Shown piece after piece: positions 17,170 through 25,084 of a stretch of 64,000 bases of DNA. The stretch's first letter is position 1, and each line of letters starts with the position of its first letter. The stretch lies in assembly GCF_030815095.1 (NCBI RefSeq), contig NZ_JAUSWF010000002.1:1-64000 (forward strand), written 5' to 3'. The position numbers and the translations under genes are program-made. The stretch comes from Aedoeadaptatus ivorii (GTDB taxonomy: Bacteria > Bacillota > Clostridia > Tissierellales > Peptoniphilaceae). The notes beneath the pieces were generated by a model. The model searched no databases. It worked only from the letters and a program-made list of their open reading frames with translations, and was not told where the DNA came from.

Positions 17170-18150
17170 ATGAAGAGGTTTATTGCGGTCGTATCGATTT
17201 TGTTATTGCTCCTCGTAGGTTGTGGCCGGGACGCAAATGTTTCCGATACGGCAGGTGAAAAGACGGCGGTGCCGTCGGATTATGCACCGGTTACGATCGA
17301 CACGGTAGACAGCGACGGTAAGCCGGTGGAACAGACTTTTGAGAAGATGCCCGAAAAGGTGCTCTGTGTGTACCAATCGGCGATCGAGAATATGCTGGCG
17401 CTGGGTCTGGAGGATAAGATTGTCACGGCGGCGATGCTCGATATTCCGGTAAAGGAAGAGTATAAGGAAGCCTTTGGCGAGGTAGAATATATGGAAGATG
17501 CGCCCTCGAAGGAAGCGGTGCTCGCCATGGAGCCGGATATGATTCTCTCTTGGTCGTCGTATTTTACCGATAAGATGTTGGGCGATGTGCGCGATTGGCA
17601 TAAAAAGGGCGTACATACGTATATATTAAAAAATAGCGGGGCGGTAAAGCCCAATCGCTTGGAAAATGAGTTCGACGATATTTTGGCGCTCGGCAAGATT
17701 TTTCATAAGGAAGATGTGGCGGAGCAGATTGTACGGGATATGCGCACGCGTCTCGAGGAGACGGAAAAAGCCCGCGCGGGTAAGCCCAAGGTGACGGCGG
17801 TGATTCTCGAGATCGAGGACGAAAATTTGTTTCGCAATTACGGCAAGGACACGGTAGGCGGCGAGATCGCCCTGAAGGCGGGCGCGGAACTTCCGATCGA
17901 AGGGGATCGGTTCGGCGCGGAAGAATTGATCGAGAAGGATCCGGAGGCGATCTTTTTGGTGTATTTCGGCGAAGAGAAGACGGAGGGCGAGCAGCTCGCG
18001 TGCGTTCAGGAGAATCCCGCGCTTCGGTCGCTGAGAGCGGTGCAGGAGGATCGGGTATATCCGGTGAGTCTGTCCGAGGTGTACGCTTCGGGTGTGCGCA
18101 CGGCCGACGGGATTGAGACGATTGTAAAAGGGTTGTATCCCGCACTATGA
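17170..18150 (+). CDS. Cobalamin-type ABC substrate-binding lipoprotein
   Basis: This 326-residue lipoprotein has a signal peptide with lipobox LLLVGC. It belongs to the periplasmic-binding class III (BtuF/FhuD-like) fold, shown by EKVLCVYQSAIENMLALG and AVLAMEPDMILSWSS. The cobalamin riboswitch directly upstream makes a corrinoid the best guess for its ligand; iron-siderophore binding is the family alternative. It overlaps the permease gene by 4 bp (ATGA). Confidence 0.86.
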   Translation: MKRFIAVVSILLLLLVGCGRDANVSDTAGEKTAVPSDYAPVTIDTVDSDGKPVEQTFEKMPEKVLCVYQSAIENMLALGLEDKIVTAAMLDIPVKEEYKEAFGEVEYMEDAPSKEAVLAMEPDMILSWSSYFTDKMLGDVRDWHKKGVHTYILKNSGAVKPNRLENEFDDILALGKIFHKEDVAEQIVRDMRTRLEETEKARAGKPKVTAVILEIEDENLFRNYGKDTVGGEIALKAGAELPIEGDRFGAEELIEKDPEAIFLVYFGEEKTEGEQLACVQENPALRSLRAVQEDRVYPVSLSEVYASGVRTADGIETIVKGLYPAL

Positions 18151-19163
18151 TTCGGCACAATCGGTTTTTATTGCCGCTTTTGATCGCCTTGTTTCTGGTA
18201 TCGGCGTATATGGGATTGTGTTTGGGCTATGCGAAGATCCCCGGCGCAGAGATTTTTCGGGCGCTGTTTCGCCCGCAAGAAGCGCCTGCGCAGGTAGCGG
18301 CGATTGTCACCGAGATCCGCCTGCCGCGTATGCTCCTCGCGGTGATTGTGGGCGCGGGGCTTTCGGTGGCGGGGCTCGTAATGCAGGCGGTGGTGGGAAA
18401 CCCCATCGCCGACCCGTATATATTGGGGATTTCCTCTGGGGCATCGCTCGGTGCGACGGCATCGATCGTGTTGGGGCTGTTTTCCGCCTTCGGCACCTAC
18501 GGACCGGGGATCGGCGCGTTTTTGTTTGCGCTCCTCACCGCGCTCGGGGTGCTCGCCCTTTCGGGCGTCGGCGGGCGCGCCACGGCGGAGCGGCTGATTC
18601 TTTCGGGCCTTGCGATTTCGACGGCGGCATCGAGCGCATCGACGCTGCTTTTGTATACGGCAAAGAACCGCGATGCGGTGCGCGAGGTGAGTTTTTGGCT
18701 TATGGGTTCGCTCTCGGGGGCAAAGCTCGCGGAGTTGAAGTTTTTGGCACCGCTGATTCTCCTCTTGTGCCTGTTTTTAACGGGGCAGTACCGCAATCTG
18801 AATCTGATGCTGTTGGGCGACGAGACCGCCTATAGCCTGGGGAAGGACCTCGCCAAGATCCGCCTGCTTTACATTGTGTGCGTATCGCTGATGGTAGGGG
18901 CGATGGTCTACGCCGCGGGCACAATCGGATTTTTGGGGTTGATTGTACCCCATATGGCGCGGTTTATGGCGGGCACCGACCACAAGCGGCTGATTCCCGT
19001 GGTAATGCTCTTGGGGGCTATATTTTTGTTGTGGGCCGATATCGCCGCGCGCAATATGGTCCCCGGCGGCGAATTGCCCACCGGGGTGGTGGTATCGGTG
19101 GTGGGGGCGCCGTTTTTCGTGTATCTGATCGTAAAGAACGCAAAACGCAGGACCCGGGGCTAA
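18147..19163 (+). CDS. BtuC/FecCD-family ABC permease
   Basis: This 338-residue permease has about ten membrane segments. Motifs include IRLPRMLLAVIVGAGLSVAG, NPIADPYILGISSGA and GTIGFLGLIVPHMAR, all typical of the BtuC/FhuB family. It overlaps the lipoprotein gene and belongs to the same B12-controlled transcript. A terminator follows its stop, separating it from the ATPase gene. Confidence 0.92.
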   Translation: MIRHNRFLLPLLIALFLVSAYMGLCLGYAKIPGAEIFRALFRPQEAPAQVAAIVTEIRLPRMLLAVIVGAGLSVAGLVMQAVVGNPIADPYILGISSGASLGATASIVLGLFSAFGTYGPGIGAFLFALLTALGVLALSGVGGRATAERLILSGLAISTAASSASTLLLYTAKNRDAVREVSFWLMGSLSGAKLAELKFLAPLILLLCLFLTGQYRNLNLMLLGDETAYSLGKDLAKIRLLYIVCVSLMVGAMVYAAGTIGFLGLIVPHMARFMAGTDHKRLIPVVMLLGAIFLLWADIAARNMVPGGELPTGVVVSVVGAPFFVYLIVKNAKRRTRG

Positions 19164-19173
19164 GACCGGGCAC

Positions 19174-19204
19174 AAAAAAAGGCCCCCGCGGGGACCTTTT
19201 TCGT
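19174..19204. terminator. Bidirectional terminator
   Basis: AAAAAAGGCCCCCG and CGGGGACCTTTTT lie between the permease and the convergent PfpI-family gene. Confidence 0.8.
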
Positions 19205-19210
19205 TTGGGA

Positions 19211-19717
19211 TTAGGATTCCAAGAGTTTGATAAACTCCCGCACGTGTACCGGCAGATCGCCGGGGTTGCGGCTGGTGACGAAGTTGTCCGAAACGACGAC
19301 TTCTTCGTCGACCCATTCAGCGCCGGCGTTTTCGAGGTCTACGCGCAAGCTGGGAAAGCTGGTCACCTTTTTGCCCGAAAGATCGGCGGCGGAAGCCAGC
19401 ATCCAGGGGCCGTGGCAGATGGCGCCCACGGGCTTACCGGCCTCTGCCATGACCTTTACAAAGGCGACGGTGTCGGGAGAGCGGCGCATAAAGTCGGGGG
19501 AGAAGCCGCCGGGAATATACACGCCGGCGTAATCCTCCGCCTTGGCGTCTTGTGAGGCGCGGTCGCTCTTTTTCACAAAGCCCGCCTTGCTCTTGTACTC
19601 GGTCTCGGCGTCGGTGCCGATCAGCTCTACCTCATAGTCTTCCCGCAGGCGGTGGAAGGGGTAGATGAGTTCCTGCTCGTCGAATTGGTTTTCTATTAAT
19701 ATGGCTACTTTTTTCAT
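19211..19717 (-). CDS. DJ-1/PfpI family protein
   Basis: This 168-residue protein has the nucleophile elbow GAICHGPWML (Cys near residue 103), the conserved acidic residue in FDEQEL and GVYIPGGFSPD. The length matches YhbO/PfpI proteins, which act as stress-related deglycase/hydrolase-like enzymes; the exact reaction is unsettled in the family. ATG 19717 is preceded by AGGAGGTAAGG. It is placed on the opposite strand inside the ABC transporter locus, separating permease from ATPase. Confidence 0.88.
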   Translation of the reverse strand: MKKVAILIENQFDEQELIYPFHRLREDYEVELIGTDAETEYKSKAGFVKKSDRASQDAKAEDYAGVYIPGGFSPDFMRRSPDTVAFVKVMAEAGKPVGAICHGPWMLASAADLSGKKVTSFPSLRVDLENAGAEWVDEEVVVSDNFVTSRNPGDLPVHVREFIKLLES

Positions 19718-19798
19718 ACTGTCCTTACCTCCTATACATACTGCATACCCGCAGGGGAGGATCTGACGCAGATATTTTGATGCGAGAAAGGAGGCGCT

Positions 19799-20560
19799 AT
19801 GCTCGAAGCCGAACACCTCATTGTGTCTATCGGAGAAAAGGAAATTTTGAAAGACGTGTCGTTTGTCGCGCGTCCGGGGGAATGTGTAGCCGTGATCGGG
19901 CCCAACGGATCGGGAAAGAGCACTTTGGTGCGCACCCTGGCGCGCATTCTTCCGTATAGCGGGCGGATTTTGCTCGACGGGGCGGAGGCCCGCACCATCT
20001 CTCGGCGCGCGTACGCCCGGCGGGTGGCGCTGGTGAGCCAGTTTCAGAATATGGCGTTCGACATGAACGTGCTCGATATGGTGCTGATGGGCCGCACGCC
20101 GTACAAGTCGTTTTTGGCGCGCGATACCGCCGAGGATGTGGCGCGGGCGCGGGGGTATTTGAAGGCCGTGGGGCTCGAAGACTTTGCCGAGCGCAATCTG
20201 TTGGCACTTTCCGGCGGGGAGCGGCAGCGGGCGGTGCTCGCCCGGGCGCTGAACCAGGAGACGGATATTTTGATCTTGGACGAGGCGACCAATCACTTGG
20301 ACATTTATTATCAGCTCGAGATCCTTTCGCTAATAAAGCGACGGCAGGCGACGGCGATCTGCGTGCTGCACGATGTAAACCTCGCCCTCGCCTATGCCGA
20401 CCGTCTTTACGCCTTAAAAGACGGAAAGATGCTTTCGCCCCGCCGTCCCGAGGAAGTGGATCCCGCCTGGATCCGCGGACTGTACGGGGTAGAGGCGGTG
20501 GCGACGATGATTCCGGGCACGGACACGCACCAGGTGCTTTTTCCGCCCCAGGGACTTTGA
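19799..20560 (+). CDS. BtuD/FecE-type ABC ATPase
   Basis: This 253-residue ATPase has Walker A GPNGSGKST, signature LSGGERQRA, Walker B ILILDEATNHLD and switch His in VLHDVNLALAYADR. The sequence is of the cobalamin/siderophore class, so it presumably powers the upstream BtuF/BtuC-like pair. It does so from its own transcript, since a terminator and an opposing gene lie between. AGGAGG precedes the ATG. Confidence 0.88.
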   Translation: MLEAEHLIVSIGEKEILKDVSFVARPGECVAVIGPNGSGKSTLVRTLARILPYSGRILLDGAEARTISRRAYARRVALVSQFQNMAFDMNVLDMVLMGRTPYKSFLARDTAEDVARARGYLKAVGLEDFAERNLLALSGGERQRAVLARALNQETDILILDEATNHLDIYYQLEILSLIKRRQATAICVLHDVNLALAYADRLYALKDGKMLSPRRPEEVDPAWIRGLYGVEAVATMIPGTDTHQVLFPPQGL

Positions 20561-20600
20561 TAAGCGGCGGCTTTCGTACTTTTTGAATCGCCTACCCTTC

Positions 20601-20621
20601 GGGTATACAAACCGTATACCC
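20601..20621 (+). promoter_or_regulatory. GTATAC palindrome before the flavoprotein gene
   Basis: GGGTATAC and GTATACCC around AAACC lie 26 bp before the flavoprotein start. With no T run it looks like an operator rather than a terminator. It resembles the palindrome at 10279-10304. Confidence 0.45.
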
Positions 20622-20647
20622 ATAGGAATGAAGCATAGGAGGTAAGT

Positions 20648-22132
20648 ATGGAAGTTGCGAATCGAAATTACATCGAGATTTTGGGAAAAGAAGAAGAAAT
20701 CCCCGAGATCGCAGAGACATACGCCTACGACGTGGTCGTGGTGGGCGCCGGCACCCCGGGCATTCCCTGTGCACTGCGGGCGCAGGAAAAGGGGCTTTCG
20801 GTGGCGGTGATTCAAAAGGAATCCGCCGCCAGTGCCTGCGGCAATATCGGCGCGGGGATTGTCACCGATGAGAGCAAGCCCGAGGACGTGGCGCGGCTCG
20901 TCTCTATTATGCAGAACCACTCCGGCCATAGGCCCAAGCGCGAGGTGCTCGAGGTGTGGGCAAAGTATTCGGGCGATGCCGTATCGAGCATGATCCACTG
21001 GGGCGAAGAAGCGGGCTGCCAGGTGCAAAATGTGGGCACCGGCCCCCACAAGCCCATGCTCGAAAAATACGACCTCGACATCAGCTTTGTCACCGCCCTA
21101 TTCGGCCCCAAACCGTATAGCGTGGGGCGCGCCGTCAAAGAGCTCGCCGCCTACGGCGAGAAAAAGGGCATCGACTTTTACTATAAGACCCGCGGCGTAA
21201 AGCTCGAAAAAGACGGCGATCGCGTGGTCGGCGTCATCGCCCGCCGCGGTGAGAATTATCTGCGCTTTGCGGCGAAAAAAGGCGTGGTAATCGCCACCGG
21301 CGACTACCAAAACGACGAGGAAATGTCGAACTTCTTTTTGCCCGACATGGTCCACTACGAGCGCAAAAAGCGCGGACGCACCGGCGACGGTCACCGCATG
21401 GTCGTGCGCGCCGGCGGCCGCATCGAAAACATCGGCCACACCAAAATGGCCCACGACTTCGACGCCGGCTCCGCCGAAATGATGGATATGCCTTTTTTGC
21501 GAGTAAAGCGCGACGGCACGCGCTTCTGCAACGAGGAAGAGCAGATGGCGGTCATGAACTGCTATCTGCTGAGCGAAGAAGACGAGGGGAACTACTTCCA
21601 GATCTTCGACGACGTCTACCCCGAAAAGGCGAAGGACTTTCCCGGCGAAGTGGCGGACAAAGAGACGATCAAAAACTTTATGCCCGAAGAAGACATCGCC
21701 AAGCGAAAGGGCGTAATCCGCTCGCAGATCGGCACCTTTAAGGCAGACAGCCTGGAGGAACTCGCACAGAAACTGGGCATCGAAGACATCGAAAAATTCG
21801 TCGAAACCGTGGAACGCTACAACGAAAACGCCCGCAAGGGATCCGATCCAGACTTCGGCGTAAATCCGAAGTACTTACAGACCACCGACACCACGCCGTA
21901 TTACGGCATACACCGGCACTTGCGCCTTACCATGGCATTGGGCGGCGTCGTGGTAGACGGAAACCTCAACTGCCTCGACGAAAACGACAAGCCCATCCCC
22001 GGGTTGTATGCTGCGGGCAATGTGTGCGGCTGCTTCTTCGGCTCCAGGGATTATCCCATGACCGTGCTGGGCCTCAACCACGGGAACAACTACACGCAAG
22101 GGTACTTCCTCGCCGAACACCTGGCGAAATAG
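20648..22132 (+). CDS. FAD-dependent oxidoreductase (FAD_binding_2)
   Basis: This 494-residue flavoprotein is related to fumarate reductase/succinate dehydrogenase flavoprotein subunits. After about 25 extra residues comes the FAD-binding YDVVVVGAGTPGIPCALRA. Later motifs are KKGVVIATGDYQND, RRG-like RKKRGRTGDGHRM and the C-terminal PIPGLYAAGNVCG with DYPMTVLGLNHG. No Tat signal or FMN/heme domain is present, so a soluble cytoplasmic enzyme is expected. The substrate is unknown. It is a single-gene unit with its own terminator. Confidence 0.85.
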   Translation: MEVANRNYIEILGKEEEIPEIAETYAYDVVVVGAGTPGIPCALRAQEKGLSVAVIQKESAASACGNIGAGIVTDESKPEDVARLVSIMQNHSGHRPKREVLEVWAKYSGDAVSSMIHWGEEAGCQVQNVGTGPHKPMLEKYDLDISFVTALFGPKPYSVGRAVKELAAYGEKKGIDFYYKTRGVKLEKDGDRVVGVIARRGENYLRFAAKKGVVIATGDYQNDEEMSNFFLPDMVHYERKKRGRTGDGHRMVVRAGGRIENIGHTKMAHDFDAGSAEMMDMPFLRVKRDGTRFCNEEEQMAVMNCYLLSEEDEGNYFQIFDDVYPEKAKDFPGEVADKETIKNFMPEEDIAKRKGVIRSQIGTFKADSLEELAQKLGIEDIEKFVETVERYNENARKGSDPDFGVNPKYLQTTDTTPYYGIHRHLRLTMALGGVVVDGNLNCLDENDKPIPGLYAAGNVCGCFFGSRDYPMTVLGLNHGNNYTQGYFLAEHLAK

Positions 22133-22138
22133 AGAGAA

Positions 22139-22167
22139 GGGCGCGACATCGGTCGCGTCTTTTTTTG
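22139..22167 (+). terminator. Terminator of the flavoprotein gene
   Basis: GCGCGAC/GTCGCG hairpin followed by TCTTTTTTT. Confidence 0.85.
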
Positions 22168-22191
22168 TGGGGATGTAACGCGAAAAACACT

Positions 22192-22312
22192 TGTCATCCT
22201 GAGCGGAGCGAAGCGGAGTCGGCCGCTCCGTTAGCCAAATCAAAGATTTGGACTGCGCGGCATCTGACCTACGACGAAATCGAAGATTTCTGTTAGGTCA
22301 TGAATGGATCTC
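22192..22312 (+). repeat. Type 1 repeat with ~83-bp insert, second copy
   Basis: It is nearly identical to 165-285, including the insert with TGACCTA (22265-22271) and TAGGTCA (22294-22300). CCAAATC/GATTTGG forms a perfect hairpin here, whereas the first copy has one mismatch. Confidence 0.8.
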
Positions 22313-22317
22313 CGTGG

Positions 22318-23268
22318 GCTATTGCGGGTCGACAGATTGCACAGAGCCTACTGCGTGTAGTGTGTTCCGAAACATAGGGTACGTCGTGCGTTTCGGGGAT
22401 GGCTTTGTCGTGTACCCTATGTAGGAAAAGAGATCTTTCGACGCGGGGCTTCGCCCCTTGCTCAAGATGACAATAAGGGGAGGGTCGCGAAAAACCACTT
22501 GTCATCCTGAGCGGTGTCTATTGCGTGCGTTGAGTTCCGAAAGAGAGAGTACGTCGTGCGTTTCGGGAATGACTTCGTTGCATGGGCCATGTAGGGAACG
22601 AGATTCTTCGACTCGGAACTAAAGTTCCTCGCTCAGAATGACAATGGGGGGTGGGGCGCGAAAAACTACTTGTCATCCTGAGCGGAGCGCAGCGAAGTCG
22701 AAGGATCTCCCTAAGCTATTGCGGGTTGACGGATTGCACAGAGCCTACTGCGTGTAGTGTTGCCCGAAAGAGAGGGCGGGTCTTGCGTTTCGGGGATGGC
22801 TTTGTCGTGTACCCTATGTAGGAAAAGAGATCTTTCGACGCGGGGCTTCGCCCCTTGCTCAAGATGACAATAAGGGGTGGGTCGCGAAAAACCACTTGTC
22901 ATCCTGAGCGGTGTCTATTGCGTGCGTTGAGTTCCGAAAGAGAGAGTACGTCGTGCGTTTCGGGAATGACTTCGTTGCATGGGCCATGTAGGGAACGAGA
23001 TTCTTCGACTCGGAACTAAAGTTCCTCGCTCAGAATGACAATGGGGGGTGGGTCGCGAAAAACTACTTGTCATCCTGAGCGGAGCGCAGCGAAGTCGAAG
23101 GATCTCCCTAAGCTATTGCGGGTTGACGGATTGCACAGAGCCTATTGCGTGCGTTGAGTTCCGAAAGAGAGGGTACGTCGTGCGTTTCGGGGATGGCTTT
23201 GTTGTGTACCCTATGTAGGGAAAGAGATTCTTCGACTCGGAACTAAAGTTCCTCGCTTAGAATGACAA
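22318..23268 (+). repeat. 397-bp tandem repeat built of hairpin elements
   Basis: Anchors recur exactly 397 bp apart (for example 22495 and 22892; 22665 and 23062), giving about 2.4 copies. Each period contains a type 3 core, a truncated type 1 end, a type 2 core and a full type 1 core, the last in opposite orientation to types 2 and 3. The arrangement resembles REP/BIME mosaics. The whole 22168-23433 gap holds no credible gene; open frames in it are by-products of the repeats. Confidence 0.85.
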
Positions 23269-23433
23269 TGGGGGCGGCGCGAATCGAAGGATTGCACGGC
23301 GCCAACTGCGTGTCTTATCACCCAATAGAGAAAACCTCACAAACAAAAACCGCATTTAATTTTCCTATATCGATACGTACCGATGGGTTCTGTGGTACTA
23401 TCGATATATATTCATATACAAGGGGGTATATTT

Positions 23434-24534
23434 ATGAAAAGAATTTCGCTCGTGTTGAGCATGTGCCTATTGTTGGTACTTACGGCCTGCGGTGGCGGAC
23501 AAAACGCGCCGGCGGAAAACGGCAAGAACGGCGCCAATGCCACGAATGCCGCGGCAGAAAATACCGCGACGGAAGATAAGAAGGCAGAGGATGCCGAAGC
23601 AGCCGATGAGACGACGGCAGCGGCGGATCGCAAGGTGTTTATCGACGCCAAGGAACTGGCGGATCTGCAAAAGAACGAGAAGGATCTCGTCATCGTAGAA
23701 GCCGCCTGGGGCGAAGGCAAGGACGGTATGTACGGGAAGAAGCACATTCCCGGCGCAATCCATATGAATACCGATTCGATCGAAGAAGGTCCGGTATGGA
23801 ATCTGCGTGCCGCCGACGAGCTGGAAAAGGCGTTTTTGGAACACGGCATTACGAAAGACACGCCCGTGGTGGTCTACGGGGAAGATACGGGTCGCGACCG
23901 CGTGGCCTTTACCTTGCTCTATGGCGGGGTGGAAGATGTGAAGGTGCTCGACGGCAATATCGCTACTTGGGAAGCCGCCGGTTTTGAAACCGAAACCGAT
24001 GAAGTCAAGCCTGAAGCGGCCAAGGAATTCGGTACGAAGATACCGGCGCATCCGGAATATGTACTCTCCCTCGAAGAAGTGCAGGAAAAGCTGAAGGACG
24101 ACAACTTTAAGCTGGTTTCCATCCGTTCCGAAAAGGAATGGATCGGCAAGACCTCCGGCTACACCTACATCCCCAAGGCGGGCGAACCCAAGGGCGCGGT
24201 ATGGGGCAAGTCCGGCGAAGGCAATAGCGGCATGGACTACTACGTAAACGAAGACAATACCCACAAGCCCTGGGACGAGATCGTGGCCATGTGGAAGGAA
24301 CAGGGATTCGGACCCGAAAATGACCTTTCCTTCTATTGCGGTACGGGTTGGAGAGCGTGCCTGCCCTGGCTGATGGCGTATGAAAACGGCGTCGATGCGA
24401 CCTTGTTCGACGGCGGTTGGAACGAATGGCAAATGCACGACGAACTCGAAGTGCAAGTAGGCGATCCCAAGTCCGACGACGTGGTCTACACCACGGTGGG
24501 AGAACTTTCGAATGACAAAGCCGCAGCGGAATAA
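23434..24534 (+). CDS. Tandem-rhodanese lipoprotein
   Basis: This 366-residue exported protein has a lipoprotein signal (LLLVLTACGGG), an Ala/Glu/Asn-rich linker and two rhodanese domains (about residues 65-190 and 205-355). Only the second has a catalytic cysteine, in FYCGTGWRACLPW. The first has a GEDTGRDR loop in its place, as usual for thiosulfate sulfurtransferases with an inactive N-terminal domain. Surface sulfur transfer (thiosulfate or persulfide) is likely. ATG 23434 is chosen because it opens the signal peptide and follows AGGGGG. Confidence 0.88.
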   Translation: MKRISLVLSMCLLLVLTACGGGQNAPAENGKNGANATNAAAENTATEDKKAEDAEAADETTAAADRKVFIDAKELADLQKNEKDLVIVEAAWGEGKDGMYGKKHIPGAIHMNTDSIEEGPVWNLRAADELEKAFLEHGITKDTPVVVYGEDTGRDRVAFTLLYGGVEDVKVLDGNIATWEAAGFETETDEVKPEAAKEFGTKIPAHPEYVLSLEEVQEKLKDDNFKLVSIRSEKEWIGKTSGYTYIPKAGEPKGAVWGKSGEGNSGMDYYVNEDNTHKPWDEIVAMWKEQGFGPENDLSFYCGTGWRACLPWLMAYENGVDATLFDGGWNEWQMHDELEVQVGDPKSDDVVYTTVGELSNDKAAAE

Positions 24535-24868
24535 GCGCATTGTAACGGGGATCCTCGGCATTTTGATGCTGGGGATTCTCTATTTTAGCGAGACGAAGAT
24601 GGGGATGGAGCGACATATGCTCTTTATGGAATACGCCTACGAAAAGGCATTTGTCGGCGGCTTTATCTTCCTGCTCTTTGTCACGGGCCTGTTGTATGTG
24701 AAGCGGGGGTTCGATAAAGTGACGCTGTCGTCTTCGGCGGTGTGCACGCTCTTCGGGATCTACTTTTTCTTCGATCCGGCGAAGTTTTTTGCCCCCTATC
24801 ACTACACGGCGGCGATTTTTTGCCTGCTCTTGGGCGAAAACGAGTTGGTTTGGCCCCACCAGCGGTAA
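24512..24868 (+). CDS. Small membrane protein of unknown function
   Basis: This 118-residue protein has about four hydrophobic segments (near residues 10-25, 47-63, 72-87 and 98-112) and no motif I recognise. The start overlaps the rhodanese gene by 23 bp with GGGAGAA upstream, so the two are translationally linked and may work together. A good terminator follows. Confidence 0.7.
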   Translation: MTKPQRNKRIVTGILGILMLGILYFSETKMGMERHMLFMEYAYEKAFVGGFIFLLFVTGLLYVKRGFDKVTLSSSAVCTLFGIYFFFDPAKFFAPYHYTAAIFCLLLGENELVWPHQR

Positions 24869-24890
24869 ATACAACTGCATAAGGAAACTA

Positions 24891-24924
24891 TATGAAAAGC
24901 CGGTCATTCGGCTTTTCATATTTT
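24891..24924 (+). terminator. Terminator
   Basis: A TATGAAAAGCCG/CGGCTTTTCATA hairpin runs into TTTT after the small membrane protein. Confidence 0.85.
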
Positions 24925-25013
24925 AATGCAGTAAATTGTAAAAGTGCATAGAATCAAGGCTTGCCCGCGGGAAAAATTGCGGAATGGGGTTTCTTTAATT
25001 TGCTGACTTAGTA

Positions 25014-25042
25014 TTTACATTGATTTATCTTAACTATATAAT
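25014..25042 (+). promoter_or_regulatory. Promoter of the proline-peptide operon
   Basis: TTTACA (25014-25019), a 17-bp spacer and a perfect TATAAT (25037-25042). It rules out the ATG at 25043 as the translation start of the next gene. Confidence 0.85.
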
Positions 25043-25084
25043 ATGCACTGTGAATATAGTTTAGCAGGAGAAAGGAGAAAATTG

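Noticed and set aside
22293..22902. Open frames of 60-105 codons in the repeat array
   Set aside because: They repeat with the 397-bp unit, lack ribosome sites and match the hairpin elements rather than proteins.
22192..23268. CRISPR array
   Set aside because: The repeat units are long and mosaic with inverted parts, not short direct repeats with unique spacers; no cas genes are nearby.
25043..25084. ATG 25043 as start of the aminopeptidase
   Set aside because: It directly follows the -10 box, upstream of the expected transcription start.
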